This document shows positions 34,738 to 42,673 of a stretch of 64,000 nt of DNA, in pieces. Source of the stretch: Enterococcus faecalis (lineage in GTDB: Bacteria > Bacillota > Bacilli > Lactobacillales > Enterococcaceae). The stretch covers positions 2,596,001-2,660,000 of the forward strand of contig NZ_CP118962.1 of NCBI RefSeq assembly GCF_029024925.1. Reading direction: 5' to 3'. The notes below the pieces were generated by a model. It did not search any database. It saw only the letters and a program-made list of their open reading frames with translations, and was not told the origin of the DNA. Positions within the stretch are counted from its first letter, which is position 1. Each line of letters opens with the position of its first letter. Made by a program: the position numbers and the translations under genes.

Positions 34738-35681
34738 TGTTTGCGCCCCCTTAGTAATAATAAAATGAACAAAATGCTCCCTAATGTTCCGACAACCACG
34801 CTGACAGGAATTTCATAGGGGGCAATCAATACTCGTGCTAAAATATCACAGATTAACAAGAACAAACTCCCGCAAATCCCAGTTAACCACAAGGTATTTT
34901 TCATATGATCGCCATAACGTAAAGACACGAGATTAGGAATCACAACCCCTAAAAACGGAATATTCCCCACCATCAATAAAACGATGGCACTTGCTAAAGC
35001 AACCAGCGTCAAACCTAAAAACTGAATTCGCTGGTAATGGACGCCAAGACTATTTGCAAATGCTTCACCCATACCAACGACAGTGAAATGATAAGCAAAT
35101 AAATAAATAACAAACCACAAAGGAATCATTAAGAATAACCATTCATAATTCCCTTTCATAACTGTGGAAAAATTTCCTTGTAACCAAGCAGACATATTTT
35201 GAACCAATTGGTATTGATAGGCAAAAAATGTGGCAATTGAACCTAGAATGTTACCAAACATCACGCCCACCAAAGGGACCATCACTTGATTCTTACTTGG
35301 TAATAATCGAATGAGCGCTAAGAATAACAAGGTCCCGCTTAGCGCAAAAATAAAAGCAATTGCCGTTCGATAGAGAAACGGAGCTGTTGGGAAAAATAAC
35401 ATTGCGACTAAAATACCCAACCTTGCACTATCGGTTGTTCCAGCGACACTAGGAGCGACAAATTTATTTTGTGTGAGTTGCTGCATAATCAATCCAGAAA
35501 TACTCATCGTACTACCAGCAATGATTAAACTCAACGTGCGGGGAACACGGGTGGTAAATAAAACAAATTGTTGCTGCGCATCTAATTGAAACAACTGAGA
35601 AAGTGCAATGTCCTTCACCCCTATCACTAATGACAATAAGCTGAAAAGTAATAGTAGAACAAACAAACCAATCTTTTTCAT
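34734..35681 (-). CDS. Iron-siderophore ABC transporter permease (FatD/YclN-like)
   Basis: 315 aa, FecCD family, first gene of the operon. Marks are TRVPRTLSLIIAGSTMSISGLIMQQLTQNKFVAPSVAGTTDSA at the N-terminus (described by position, residues about 44-86), LGVHYQRIQFLGLTL in the coupling loop and VGNIPFLGVVIPNLVSL. The promoter carries a Fur operator just upstream, so it should be derepressed under iron limitation. Confidence 0.94.
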   Translation of the reverse strand: MKKIGLFVLLLLFSLLSLVIGVKDIALSQLFQLDAQQQFVLFTTRVPRTLSLIIAGSTMSISGLIMQQLTQNKFVAPSVAGTTDSARLGILVAMLFFPTAPFLYRTAIAFIFALSGTLLFLALIRLLPSKNQVMVPLVGVMFGNILGSIATFFAYQYQLVQNMSAWLQGNFSTVMKGNYEWLFLMIPLWFVIYLFAYHFTVVGMGEAFANSLGVHYQRIQFLGLTLVALASAIVLLMVGNIPFLGVVIPNLVSLRYGDHMKNTLWLTGICGSLFLLICDILARVLIAPYEIPVSVVVGTLGSILFILLLLRGRKQ

Positions 35682-35705
35682 GAGAAAACTCCATTTTTAT
35701 TTAAT

Positions 35706-35760
35706 TGAGAATGATTCTCATTCTTAGTTACAGTGTATGAGAAAACCATCACAAATGCAA
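35706..35760 (-). promoter_or_regulatory. Promoter with Fur box for the siderophore operon
   Basis: TTGCAT (35755-35760), 17-bp spacer, TACACT (35732-35737) on the minus strand. Immediately downstream, covering the expected start site, is TGAGAATGATTCTCA (35706-35720), a perfect 7-1-7 palindrome of the Fur type (compare TGATAATNATTATCA). Confidence 0.92.
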
Positions 35761-35865
35761 CCACTTTTTTTCCTTTATTAAAAACTTCTTCTCAAGCCGA
35801 CTGACCAACGACTTATCTAAGATATGCTATAATGGAGGGAAACGTTAGGAAAGGAGTGTTACTGA

Positions 35866-36318
35866 ATGGCGAATGATGACTTACAACAACGTCTGGATAA
35901 AGGAATGTACGGTACGCCCCTCGTTAATCCTGAAGAACAACACAAATACATGGGCACATTTCGTGAACGCTGCCGTCTCTCCATGACCGTCGCTGAAATG
36001 AAAGATGCACAGAACCAAAAACATTTATTAGAAGAATTAGCGAAGCATCCTGAAGTTACAGTACTTTTAAATGGCGAAATCTCTTCTGACCTGCAAAGTA
36101 CCTATATTAAATTATTAAATCAGCATGGCGCAACCTTTAAGATTGTTAACAATTTTGTGGAGAACAACCCTGACTCTCTCGGCTTACTGTTAGCTGAAAA
36201 ACATGCAGTCGATGAACCTGTGATTGACGTTACAGAAAAATATCCTCAAGCAACAGAAACGCCAAAAGAAGAGCCAACAGCTAAAAAAGGCTTTTGGCAA
36301 AAACTATTTCAATCATAA
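35866..36318 (+). CDS. YueI-like (DUF1694) protein
   Basis: A 150-aa soluble protein. The N-terminus MANDDLQQRLDKGMYGTPLVNPEEQHKYMGTFRERC (start only cited) followed by the central block and FKIVNNFVENNPDSLGLLLA fits the DUF1694/YueI family, function unknown. The C-terminal tail is acidic/Pro-rich, ending KKGFWQKLFQ. An extended -10 (TGC TATAAT, 35828-35833) lies about 30 bp upstream, and AAAGGAG precedes the ATG. Confidence 0.85.
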   Translation: MANDDLQQRLDKGMYGTPLVNPEEQHKYMGTFRERCRLSMTVAEMKDAQNQKHLLEELAKHPEVTVLLNGEISSDLQSTYIKLLNQHGATFKIVNNFVENNPDSLGLLLAEKHAVDEPVIDVTEKYPQATETPKEEPTAKKGFWQKLFQS

Positions 36319-36377
36319 AAAGCTCAAGGAAAGTTATGAGCGCTTCCATTTATAATAGAATTATGCTATTATAAAGA

Positions 36378-36509
36378 TGAAAAAGAGAGGTATGCGGGTA
36401 CATACCTCTCCTTTTATACCAACACCAGTTATAAGAACTGGTGGCTTACTGAGTTAAGTTTTGAATCTTAACCGTTCGGCCTACGAAGCTTGTGAACGGT
36501 TATTTTTTA
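36378..36509 (+). ncRNA. Antisense RNA antitoxin, copy 1
   Basis: The + strand has an extended -10 TGC TATTAT (36367-36372). The predicted RNA starts near 36378, includes hairpins GAGAGGTATG/CATACCTCTC and CACCAGTT/AACTGGTG, and ends at AACCGTTC / GAACGGTT plus a T-run (36470-36509). It overlaps the 3' end of the toxin mRNA and the toxin's last codons, as in txpA/RatA-type type I systems. Confidence 0.7.
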
Positions 36510-36601
36510 TTGTTTTTCGTTGCTTCAAGGATACCGAAAATCAGTAGTGCAACAAACGCTGCAAAACTAATCATCAATTCCAATGCCGCTTCGATTGACA
36601 A
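36500..36601 (-). CDS. Putative holin-like (Hol-Tox) type I toxin, copy 1
   Basis: A 33-aa peptide too short for routine calling: TTG start at 36599-36601 with AGGAG 6-7 nt upstream. It reads MSIEAALELM, then a single hydrophobic helix (ISFAAFVALLIFGIL) and a polar basic tail EATKNNKK. This fits the 'putative holin-like toxin' family of small membrane toxins. The transcript starts far upstream (minus-strand -10 TATACT at 36701-36706), leaving a ~95-nt structured 5' UTR, and probably ends at the GAGAGGTATG hairpin (about 36387-36410). Confidence 0.8.
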   Translation of the reverse strand: MSIEAALELMISFAAFVALLIFGILEATKNNKK

Positions 36602-36808
36602 AAAATGCTCCTTTCGTTAAAGTGCATCGGATACACATAGGCATCACCTGCCTCTCTAACTCAGAGCCACCGTCATACAACTTTCATTGGTAATAGTTTT
36701 AGTATAACCTATTGGGTGCACCAAGAAAACGTTTTTATAGGAATTTTCTATAAAATGCTATAAGTTATGAGCGCTTCCATTTTAAATAGAATTATGCTAT
36801 TATGAAAA

Positions 36809-36941
36809 TGAAAAGAGAGATATGCTACTACATACCTCTCCTTTATACCAACACCAGTTATAAGAACTGGTGGCTTACTGAGTTAAGTTTTTGTTGTTCT
36901 TTAACCGTTCAGCCGTCTAAGCTTATGAACGGTTATTTTTT
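36809..36941 (+). ncRNA. Antisense RNA antitoxin, copy 2
   Basis: Same layout as copy 1: -10 TGC TATTAT (36798-36803), start near 36809, terminator AACCGTTC (36903-36910) / GAACGGTT (36927-36934) plus a T-run. The loop between the terminator arms differs from copy 1 (CAGCCGTCTAAGC versus GGCCTACGAAGC), which may set specificity. Confidence 0.68.
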
Positions 36942-37034
36942 ATCGTTTTTCGTTGCTTCAAGGATACCGAAAATCAGTAGTGCAACAAACGCTGCAAAAC
37001 TAATCATCAATTCCAATGCCGCTTCGATTGACAA
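36933..37034 (-). CDS. Putative holin-like (Hol-Tox) type I toxin, copy 2
   Basis: 33 aa, identical to copy 1 except that the tail is KNDKK instead of KNNKK. TTG start at 37032-37034; the spacer from AGGAG is one T longer than in copy 1. Own promoter with TATACT at 37135-37140. Confidence 0.8.
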   Translation of the reverse strand: MSIEAALELMISFAAFVALLIFGILEATKNDKK

Positions 37035-37172
37035 AAAAATGCTCCTTTCGTTAAAGTGCATCGGATACACATAGGCATCACCTGCCTCTCTAACTAAGAG
37101 CCACCGTCATACAACTTTCATTGGTAATAGTTTTAGTATAACCTATTGGGTGCACCAAGAAAACGTTTTTAT

Positions 37173-37221
37173 AAAGAATACCGCCAAAAAATCTATTATG
37201 AATTTTTTGGCGGTATTCTTT
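37173..37221. terminator. Terminator of gshF, bidirectional
   Basis: A long stem AAAGAATACCGCCAAAAAAT / ATTTTTTGGCGGTATTCTTT with a short loop, just beyond the gshF stop at 37224. The T-run is strongest on the + side. Confidence 0.85.
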
Positions 37222-37223
37222 TT

Positions 37224-39494
37224 TTATTGAACCACTTCTGGGTATAAAAGTTTTAAAACGTCCATTGTCAAGCGTCTACCCTGTCCAGCGTATGGATACA
37301 CATGCATGTGCATGGCTGGATTAAAGTTTGCTTCGATAATCCCGTACGTTAAGCTATCACGTGTGCCTTTTACGTCTTTGTCAGGAATGATTAAATCAAT
37401 GCCACAAATTTTGGCTCCTAAAGCAGCTACGGCCTCAATGGCGATTTGTTTATAACTATCATCAATGACATCGGTCATATCAATCGAATCCCCGCCCGTG
37501 CTAACATTAGAATTTTCTCGCAAGTACACGATTTGCTCTTTTTCTGGCACAGAATAGATAGTTAAACCTTGTTCTTTCAACATTAGTTTTTCTAAATCAT
37601 TTAACTGGATTAATTCTAGTGGTGCACGGTGATTGGTCCCCCGCAATGGATCACTATTTTTAGCGGCCACCAATTCTTCTACAGTGTGTTTGCCATCTCC
37701 GGTAACATTGGCTGGCACGCGCAACATGATGGCTTTTACATCATTATCTAACACAAAGAACCGATATTCTGTTCCAGGTAAAAACTCTTCAATTAAAACC
37801 GCTGTGTCCTCTTTAAAAGCAATCCGTAACGCTTCCGTAAAGTCTTCCAACGAAGCGCCTTCTTTAAAAATGGTAATTCCTAAACCGTAATTCGTTGATT
37901 TTGGTTTCACGACAAACGCTTTATTGGCGTAGCGTAAATGTGCTTCTTGTGCCTCAATAAAAGATGAAAATTCTTCACCGCCAGGCACATGGAACCCTGC
38001 TGCAGACAAAATTTTCTTTGTCACGGTTTTGTTTTCCATAATCAATGGTACCACGTAGTTATCTTTGCTAGTCATGTTGGCATTTTTGACGTATTCAATG
38101 TGCTCGCCATGTTGCAGTTTCAAAAATTGCTCTTGTTCATCTAAAATTTCGATTTCCAAACCTTTTTGAATCGCATCAAACAAGAAAATTTGTGTGGATA
38201 ATTCCATCTCACGGAAACCAGCTAATTGATAAGGGCGTTCAAAGGCCATACTTTGATATTGGTTTCCAAAAATATTTCCCAGTTCACTGTTGGAGTTTTC
38301 TTGAATAATCGTCCACATTTTGCCAGAAACGGTGTCTTGTGGATTCCGCAGTTGTTGATAATACTTACCGACAACTTCTTTGCCTTTACGAATGCCTAGA
38401 GCATCTAACATATCAATCATTTCTGAAAAAATCCGATCGCCTTCTGCAATTAACTTAATCGTTTCATGAGGATGACCAAGAGCCACTTGTTCATTTAAAA
38501 TATCGCCAGTTTTTACCCATTCATCCGCTTCTTCTTTTTCATCTGTCCACAATAAATACAACATGAAATAATGTAAGAAATCCACAGTATCTTCCACAAT
38601 GCCTAAACGTGAAAAAGGATTTAAGTCTAAATTACGCAACTCGATATAGCGAATACCTGTTTTAGGCAGATCAGACATTTGTTTCCCACCACGTAAGCGC
38701 ACAGGCGCATAAAATTCTTTTTCTTCAGAAAGTAAACCATTTTCCACCATGCGATGAATATCTTCTAAATAGCGTTCCAATGAGGCATACGATACTTTCA
38801 CATTGTCATGATTTCTGTAGCCATACGTACTATTCCGAATACTGCGAATGGGTTCTTGCGGTTGGTCGTCATAGACTCTAAAGTAGCCGTCTTCACTAAC
38901 TGGCGAAGCCCCAAAAAGATACGTAATTAACCAACGATAACGTAAAAAGTTACGGGCAACTTTCATGTACACTTTCGTTTTAAATTGTTTGCAATCTGTC
39001 ACTTCGGATTGTTCATCATATAATTGCTGAATCAGGGCTTGGTCATATTCAAAATTAAAATGAATTCCGCTGACCATTTGTTTTCGTTTGCCATACTCTT
39101 TTGCCAAATAACGACGATATAACACTGCATCATATTGATCTAATTTAGCAATTTTAATCTCTTCATCTTTTGTTGGTAATTGTGGCGGCATACTTAATGG
39201 CCACAGCATTTCATCTTCTGGAATCGAACGACGAGCCACATCGTGAATGGCATCTAAAAAACGAAGCATTTCTGTGCCGCTATTTGCTACAGGCGTGATT
39301 AGTTCTAATTGTGTTTCACTAAAATCTGTTTGAATATATGGATGATAAGAACGGTTACCAAAAACCGTGGGATGATCAGTTGTCGCTAAAAGCCCTTCTC
39401 GTGTACTACGTTGGTTTTCTTTTTCTAAACCAAAACGAGCCATCAATACGTAAGGACGAACATTTTTCTTTTGCATTAATTCTCTATAATTCAT
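37224..39494 (-). CDS. gshF: Bifunctional glutamate-cysteine ligase / glutathione synthetase
   Basis: 756 aa, the full length of GshF (GshAB). The N-terminal ~470 residues are the gamma-glutamylcysteine synthetase part (RFGLEKENQRSTREGLLATTDHP at the start, then HPYIQTDFSETQLELITP). The C-terminal ~270 residues are an ATP-grasp domain (FVVKPKSTNYGLGITIF, AVLIEEFLPGTEYRFFVLD, GIIEANFNPAMHMHVYPY). It performs both ATP-dependent steps of glutathione synthesis in one protein, typical of streptococci and enterococci. Monocistronic, with its own terminator. Confidence 0.97.
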   Translation of the reverse strand: MNYRELMQKKNVRPYVLMARFGLEKENQRSTREGLLATTDHPTVFGNRSYHPYIQTDFSETQLELITPVANSGTEMLRFLDAIHDVARRSIPEDEMLWPLSMPPQLPTKDEEIKIAKLDQYDAVLYRRYLAKEYGKRKQMVSGIHFNFEYDQALIQQLYDEQSEVTDCKQFKTKVYMKVARNFLRYRWLITYLFGASPVSEDGYFRVYDDQPQEPIRSIRNSTYGYRNHDNVKVSYASLERYLEDIHRMVENGLLSEEKEFYAPVRLRGGKQMSDLPKTGIRYIELRNLDLNPFSRLGIVEDTVDFLHYFMLYLLWTDEKEEADEWVKTGDILNEQVALGHPHETIKLIAEGDRIFSEMIDMLDALGIRKGKEVVGKYYQQLRNPQDTVSGKMWTIIQENSNSELGNIFGNQYQSMAFERPYQLAGFREMELSTQIFLFDAIQKGLEIEILDEQEQFLKLQHGEHIEYVKNANMTSKDNYVVPLIMENKTVTKKILSAAGFHVPGGEEFSSFIEAQEAHLRYANKAFVVKPKSTNYGLGITIFKEGASLEDFTEALRIAFKEDTAVLIEEFLPGTEYRFFVLDNDVKAIMLRVPANVTGDGKHTVEELVAAKNSDPLRGTNHRAPLELIQLNDLEKLMLKEQGLTIYSVPEKEQIVYLRENSNVSTGGDSIDMTDVIDDSYKQIAIEAVAALGAKICGIDLIIPDKDVKGTRDSLTYGIIEANFNPAMHMHVYPYAGQGRRLTMDVLKLLYPEVVQ

Positions 39495-39664
39495 CTTGTC
39501 GCCTTTCTTTCTACAAACTATCTGTTTCTCTTACTATTATATAGGAAAACGAGTAAATATGCTGTTTTTTTGAACGTTCACTTGGGAATTTTCGAGACAC
39601 TTTTAGAGAGCGCCTTTTTCCGTTAGACTGAAAACAACTAGTTTATAGAAAGTGGGGATTGCTC

Positions 39665-40165
39665 ATGAAAAATCGTGCATTACTTTTAATTGACTTTCAA
39701 AAAGGCATCGAAAGTCCGACGCAGCAATTGTACCGTCTGCCAGCAGTGTTGGAAAAGGTCAATCAGCGTATTGCTGTCTACCGCCAACACCATGCGCCCA
39801 TTATTTTTGTTCAACATGAAGAAACCGAATTAGCTTTTGGCTCAGACTCTTGGCAACTTTTTGAAAAACTGGATGCACAACCCACAGATTTTTTCATCCG
39901 CAAAACACATGCGAATGCCTTTTACCAAACAAATTTAAATGATTTATTGACGGAACACGACATTCAAACGTTAGAAATCGCTGGTGTCCAAACCGAGTTT
40001 TGTGTGGACACTACAATTCGGATGGCTCATGGTTTAGGCTATACGTGTTTGATGACACCGAAAACCACTTCCACCTTGGATAATGGACATTTAACCGCGG
40101 CACAAATTATCCAACATCATGAAGCTATTTGGGCTGGCCGCTTTTTGACTTTTTTGAGCCTGTGA
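39665..40165 (+). CDS. Isochorismatase-like cysteine hydrolase
   Basis: 166 aa. The catalytic triad of the family is visible: Asp in LLIDFQKGI (about residue 10), Lys in FIRKTHANAF (about 81) and Cys in VQTEFCVDTTIRMA (about 115), with the cis-peptide-type neighbourhood. Members hydrolyse nicotinamide, ureidoacrylate or isochorismate; the substrate is not clear. ATG at 39665 has GGGG 7 nt upstream. The stop codon TGA (40163-40165) and the last few residues lie inside dispersed repeat copy B. Confidence 0.88.
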   Translation: MKNRALLLIDFQKGIESPTQQLYRLPAVLEKVNQRIAVYRQHHAPIIFVQHEETELAFGSDSWQLFEKLDAQPTDFFIRKTHANAFYQTNLNDLLTEHDIQTLEIAGVQTEFCVDTTIRMAHGLGYTCLMTPKTTSTLDNGHLTAAQIIQHHEAIWAGRFLTFLSL

Positions 40166-40378
40166 CAAAAATCACTTTGGATTTTTGTTCCGGGCTCAAA
40201 ACCTGATAAACGGCGGGAACAGAACCAACTCCTTCGGAAATAAGCCGAAATTGTTGAGAATCACGAAGAACGTAGTGATTCGATGATGAACAATACCTAC
40301 TTGGTCTCCAAAAATTAAAGAGCAATTTTCGGAAATTTCTTCTTATTTCTCGGAGCTAAACGGTTCTGTCCCGACCTC
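40156..40378. repeat. Dispersed intergenic repeat, copy B
   Basis: Starts GAGCCTGTGACAAAAATC, which pairs with GATTTTTGTTCCGGGCTC as an outer hairpin; then GATAAACGGCGGGAACAGAAC, a unique middle with an internal hairpin GAATCAC...GTGATTC, and the far end GTTCTGTCCCGACCTC. Nearly the reverse complement of copy A apart from the middle. The remaining 40379-40563 holds a short related fragment (GTGTGGGACATAAG..., about 40478) and no gene. Confidence 0.8.
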
Positions 40379-40563
40379 TTTTCCAAAAAATTGTTTGTTC
40401 ACTATGTTTTCTTGTCGTATTTCATGTTAGTATAAGGAAAAAGTGTTCAGTTGATTAGTTGAAGATTTAGAGTGTGGGACATAAGTCGATTAGGCTTGTC
40501 TCTCATGTTCTGTCTTTTTTTATGTCATCATTCACTAAACTAATAAATAATTGGAGGTATTTT

Positions 40564-41460
40564 ATGAACAAATTTTTTACAGCCCAACGTTTAAAAGACA
40601 CCGCCTATGTAACAGTCGGTGCATTCATTTTGGCCATTTCAATCAATGCGGTCTTATTGCCAAATAAACTTGTCGCAGGCGGAGCCAATGGCATTAGTAT
40701 TGTTATTAATTATGTTTTCGGGATTAGTCCCGCCATTGTTCTTTACGCCATCAATATTCCTCTTTTAGTGCTTTGTTTCTTACTTCTTGGGAAAGAGGTC
40801 GGTGTCAAAACCATTTATGGCAGTCTTATTTATCCATTTTTTGTAGGAATTACTTCGGGGATGCCTGTTTTAACACATAATATTTTTCTAGCAACATTAT
40901 TTGGCGGTATTATTACAGGTGCTGGCCTAGGCTTGGTTTTCCGTGGCAATGCCTCAACTGGTGGGACAGCAATCATTTCACAAATTGTCAATAAATACTT
41001 CAAAGTTTCCTTAGGTATTGCTATTTTATTCGTCGATGGTTTAGTCATTTTATCAGCAATGTACGCTTTTAATGCAGATATTGTGTTATTCTCTTTAATT
41101 TGTTTATTTACAATTGGTCGAGTCGTTGACATGATTCAAGTTGGTCTGGTTCGCTCGAAGAATGTGATGATTATTTCACCAAAATATGTCGCTATTCAAG
41201 AACGCTTATTACGTGAACTAGATAAAGGTGTGACCTTGGTGCCAATCGAAGGCGGTTATCGAAGCGCGAAAGGCATGCTCTTAATGACTGTCATTCGTGA
41301 AAAAGATTTTCCCCGCTTAAAAGAAGCCATTCTTGAGATTGATGAAGAAGCTTTTTTGATTTCAATGAGTGCGAGTGAAGTCTACGGAAAAGGATTTAGC
41401 TTGAAAAAAGTAGCTGATTCTTATGGCGTTGAAGCTACTAATGCCAATAATTTACAATAG
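40564..41460 (+). CDS. YitT family membrane protein
   Basis: 298 aa. Five or six membrane helices (YitT/DUF161 region, with INAVLLPNKLVAGGANGISIVI and GNASTGGTAIISQIV) are followed by a soluble C-terminal DUF2179 domain (VRSKNVMIISPKYVAIQERL...KGVTLVPIEGGY). Family function is unknown. The ATG at 40564 has GGAGG 7 nt upstream; an ORF extension to 40474 runs through the repeat-like fragment and is rejected. Confidence 0.9.
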   Translation: MNKFFTAQRLKDTAYVTVGAFILAISINAVLLPNKLVAGGANGISIVINYVFGISPAIVLYAINIPLLVLCFLLLGKEVGVKTIYGSLIYPFFVGITSGMPVLTHNIFLATLFGGIITGAGLGLVFRGNASTGGTAIISQIVNKYFKVSLGIAILFVDGLVILSAMYAFNADIVLFSLICLFTIGRVVDMIQVGLVRSKNVMIISPKYVAIQERLLRELDKGVTLVPIEGGYRSAKGMLLMTVIREKDFPRLKEAILEIDEEAFLISMSASEVYGKGFSLKKVADSYGVEATNANNLQ

Positions 41461-41471
41461 TTTTTTGTAGG

Positions 41472-41512
41472 AAAAGAGCCGCAAAATCTGTAGAGATTTT
41501 GCGGCTCTTTTT
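41472..41512. terminator. Bidirectional terminator, yitT-like / VOC gene
   Basis: An 18-bp stem AAAAGAGCCGCAAAATCT / AGATTTTGCGGCTCTTTT with a 4-nt loop, between convergent genes; its T-run overlaps the VOC stop. Confidence 0.92.
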
Positions 41513-41918
41513 ACATCTTCATCCAGACAGGTTCTAAGCTATTGCCATCCAAATCTTGCACCTCTAAGCCATACATTTGCTCTTCTGGTATTCCCATATC
41601 AACTCGGTAACAGTTGCCTCCGTTAGCTTTGGCGGTTTCGCCAAACTGTTTTACGGCTTCGGCACTCTCTAAACTAAAGGAAATTAATGCTCCACTGGTT
41701 GTTTGCGCATCAATAATTTGCTTTTCTTGGATAAATTTTCCATAAAAGTCATGGTTCAACAACATAATCCAAAATTGATCATCCCACATCATCGAACTAG
41801 CTTCCTCTGTTGAAAATTCCTCGTTCTTTTTGAATCCAAGTTTTTCATAAAAGGCTGTAGAACGTTGGACATCCGCTACTGGGAAGTTAACAAAAACCAT
41901 TGTGCCCATGTGATTCAT
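41511..41918 (-). CDS. VOC (glyoxalase/bleomycin-resistance) family protein
   Basis: 135 aa with paired beta-alpha-beta-beta-beta units: VFVNFPVADVQRSTAFYEKLGFKKNEEF at the N-terminus and GLEVQDLDGNSLEPVWM at the C-terminus, the latter the usual metal-ligand Glu position. Similar to YpjD/PhnB-like members of unknown role rather than true glyoxalase I. Single gene. Confidence 0.85.
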   Translation of the reverse strand: MNHMGTMVFVNFPVADVQRSTAFYEKLGFKKNEEFSTEEASSMMWDDQFWIMLLNHDFYGKFIQEKQIIDAQTTSGALISFSLESAEAVKQFGETAKANGGNCYRVDMGIPEEQMYGLEVQDLDGNSLEPVWMKM

Positions 41919-42028
41919 CCCTTTCTTTTAATCATCTACGACAGCTAACTGTGCGTTGCGACAAAATCAACAAGCTTGTTTGATTTATACTAGCATATTC
42001 ATAAAAGAAATGTTACTAAAACGTTTTC

Positions 42029-42514
42029 TTAAGGTAATTCTCGATAAGCCAAGTGCTGAATGATTTCACTATGTTGTGGATAATCGTTTAACAATTCCGC
42101 TTGAGTAAATAACTCGAAGTCTTCAAACTCAAAGCCTGGTGTAACTACACAACTGACTAACGCAAATCCTGTCGCTACTGTAGAACCAAAGATTGTACCG
42201 GCAGGAACTGAGAACGAAAGCTGTTGTCCTTGAACTAAGTCTTTCCCTAACTGAACAGCTTGATACGTTCCATCAGGAAAAATACAGTGAACGGTTAACG
42301 GCTGACCATCGTGAAAAAACCATAATTCATCCGCTTTTAAACGATGAAAATGTGACGGACTTTCTGTATTTAATAGAAACAAAATCGCTGTATGCAACGC
42401 CCGTTCGCCTCGTTTGGTCGGAATCAATTGTTCACTTTTATTGGTTTGTTTAAAATAACCGCCCTCAGGATGCGCTTCTAATCCTAACTTCTCAATCCAC
42501 ATTTGTTCTGTCAT
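42029..42514 (-). CDS. Cupin DUF985 (cupin_5) protein
   Basis: 161 aa from the ATG at 42514 (MTEQMWIEKLGLEAHPEGGYF); the upstream GTG at 42526 is too close to the purine-rich ribosome site. Family blocks: LEAHPEGGYFKQT, TAILFLLNTESPSHFHRLKADELWFFHDG and VSCVVTPGFEFEDFELF. The double-stranded beta-helix fold is expected; function unknown. It stands alone upstream of the ftsY cluster. Confidence 0.88.
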   Translation of the reverse strand: MTEQMWIEKLGLEAHPEGGYFKQTNKSEQLIPTKRGERALHTAILFLLNTESPSHFHRLKADELWFFHDGQPLTVHCIFPDGTYQAVQLGKDLVQGQQLSFSVPAGTIFGSTVATGFALVSCVVTPGFEFEDFELFTQAELLNDYPQHSEIIQHLAYRELP

Positions 42515-42595
42515 CTTCTCCCTCACTCCTTCATTTTTTTCAGAAACAATTTAGAAAGAACTTAGAACATCCGTCCTAATCCTAAAATAAACGGC

Positions 42596-42642
42596 GGGAC
42601 AGGAGTAGCTTCTTCATTCTTGAAGCTAAATACTCCTGTCCC
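42596..42642. repeat. Dispersed intergenic repeat, copy D (short)
   Basis: ACGGCGGGACAGGAGTA ... TACTCCTGTCCC with inner stem GCTTC/GAAGC forms a long hairpin 30 bp past the ftsY stop. It shares the ggcgggacag...ctgtccc core of copies A-C and probably terminates ftsY. Confidence 0.65.
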
Positions 42643-42673
42643 ACGTTCTTCCCAAACCTGTTATTTTCTACAA

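Larger units (their letters stand above)
36333..37170. repeat. Tandem duplication of a toxin-antitoxin unit (~405 bp each)
   Basis: Two direct copies, about 36333-36739 and 36766-37170, both starting near 'gttatgagcgcttcca' and ending 'aagaaaacgttttta'. Toxin codons are conserved almost exactly; the hairpin arms vary in a compensating way. Confidence 0.9.

Noticed and set aside
36333-37170. Insertion sequence or duplicated IS remnant
   Set aside because: No transposase or terminal inverted repeats; the duplicated units are explained by toxin and antisense RNA genes.
40125-40325. 66-codon minus-strand ORF downstream of the cysteine hydrolase
   Set aside because: It is entirely within dispersed repeat copy B and hairpin arms; no ribosome site.
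40474-40563. Longer N-terminus for the YitT protein
   Set aside because: It runs through a repeat-like hairpin fragment and lacks a ribosome site; the ATG at 40564 has GGAGG.
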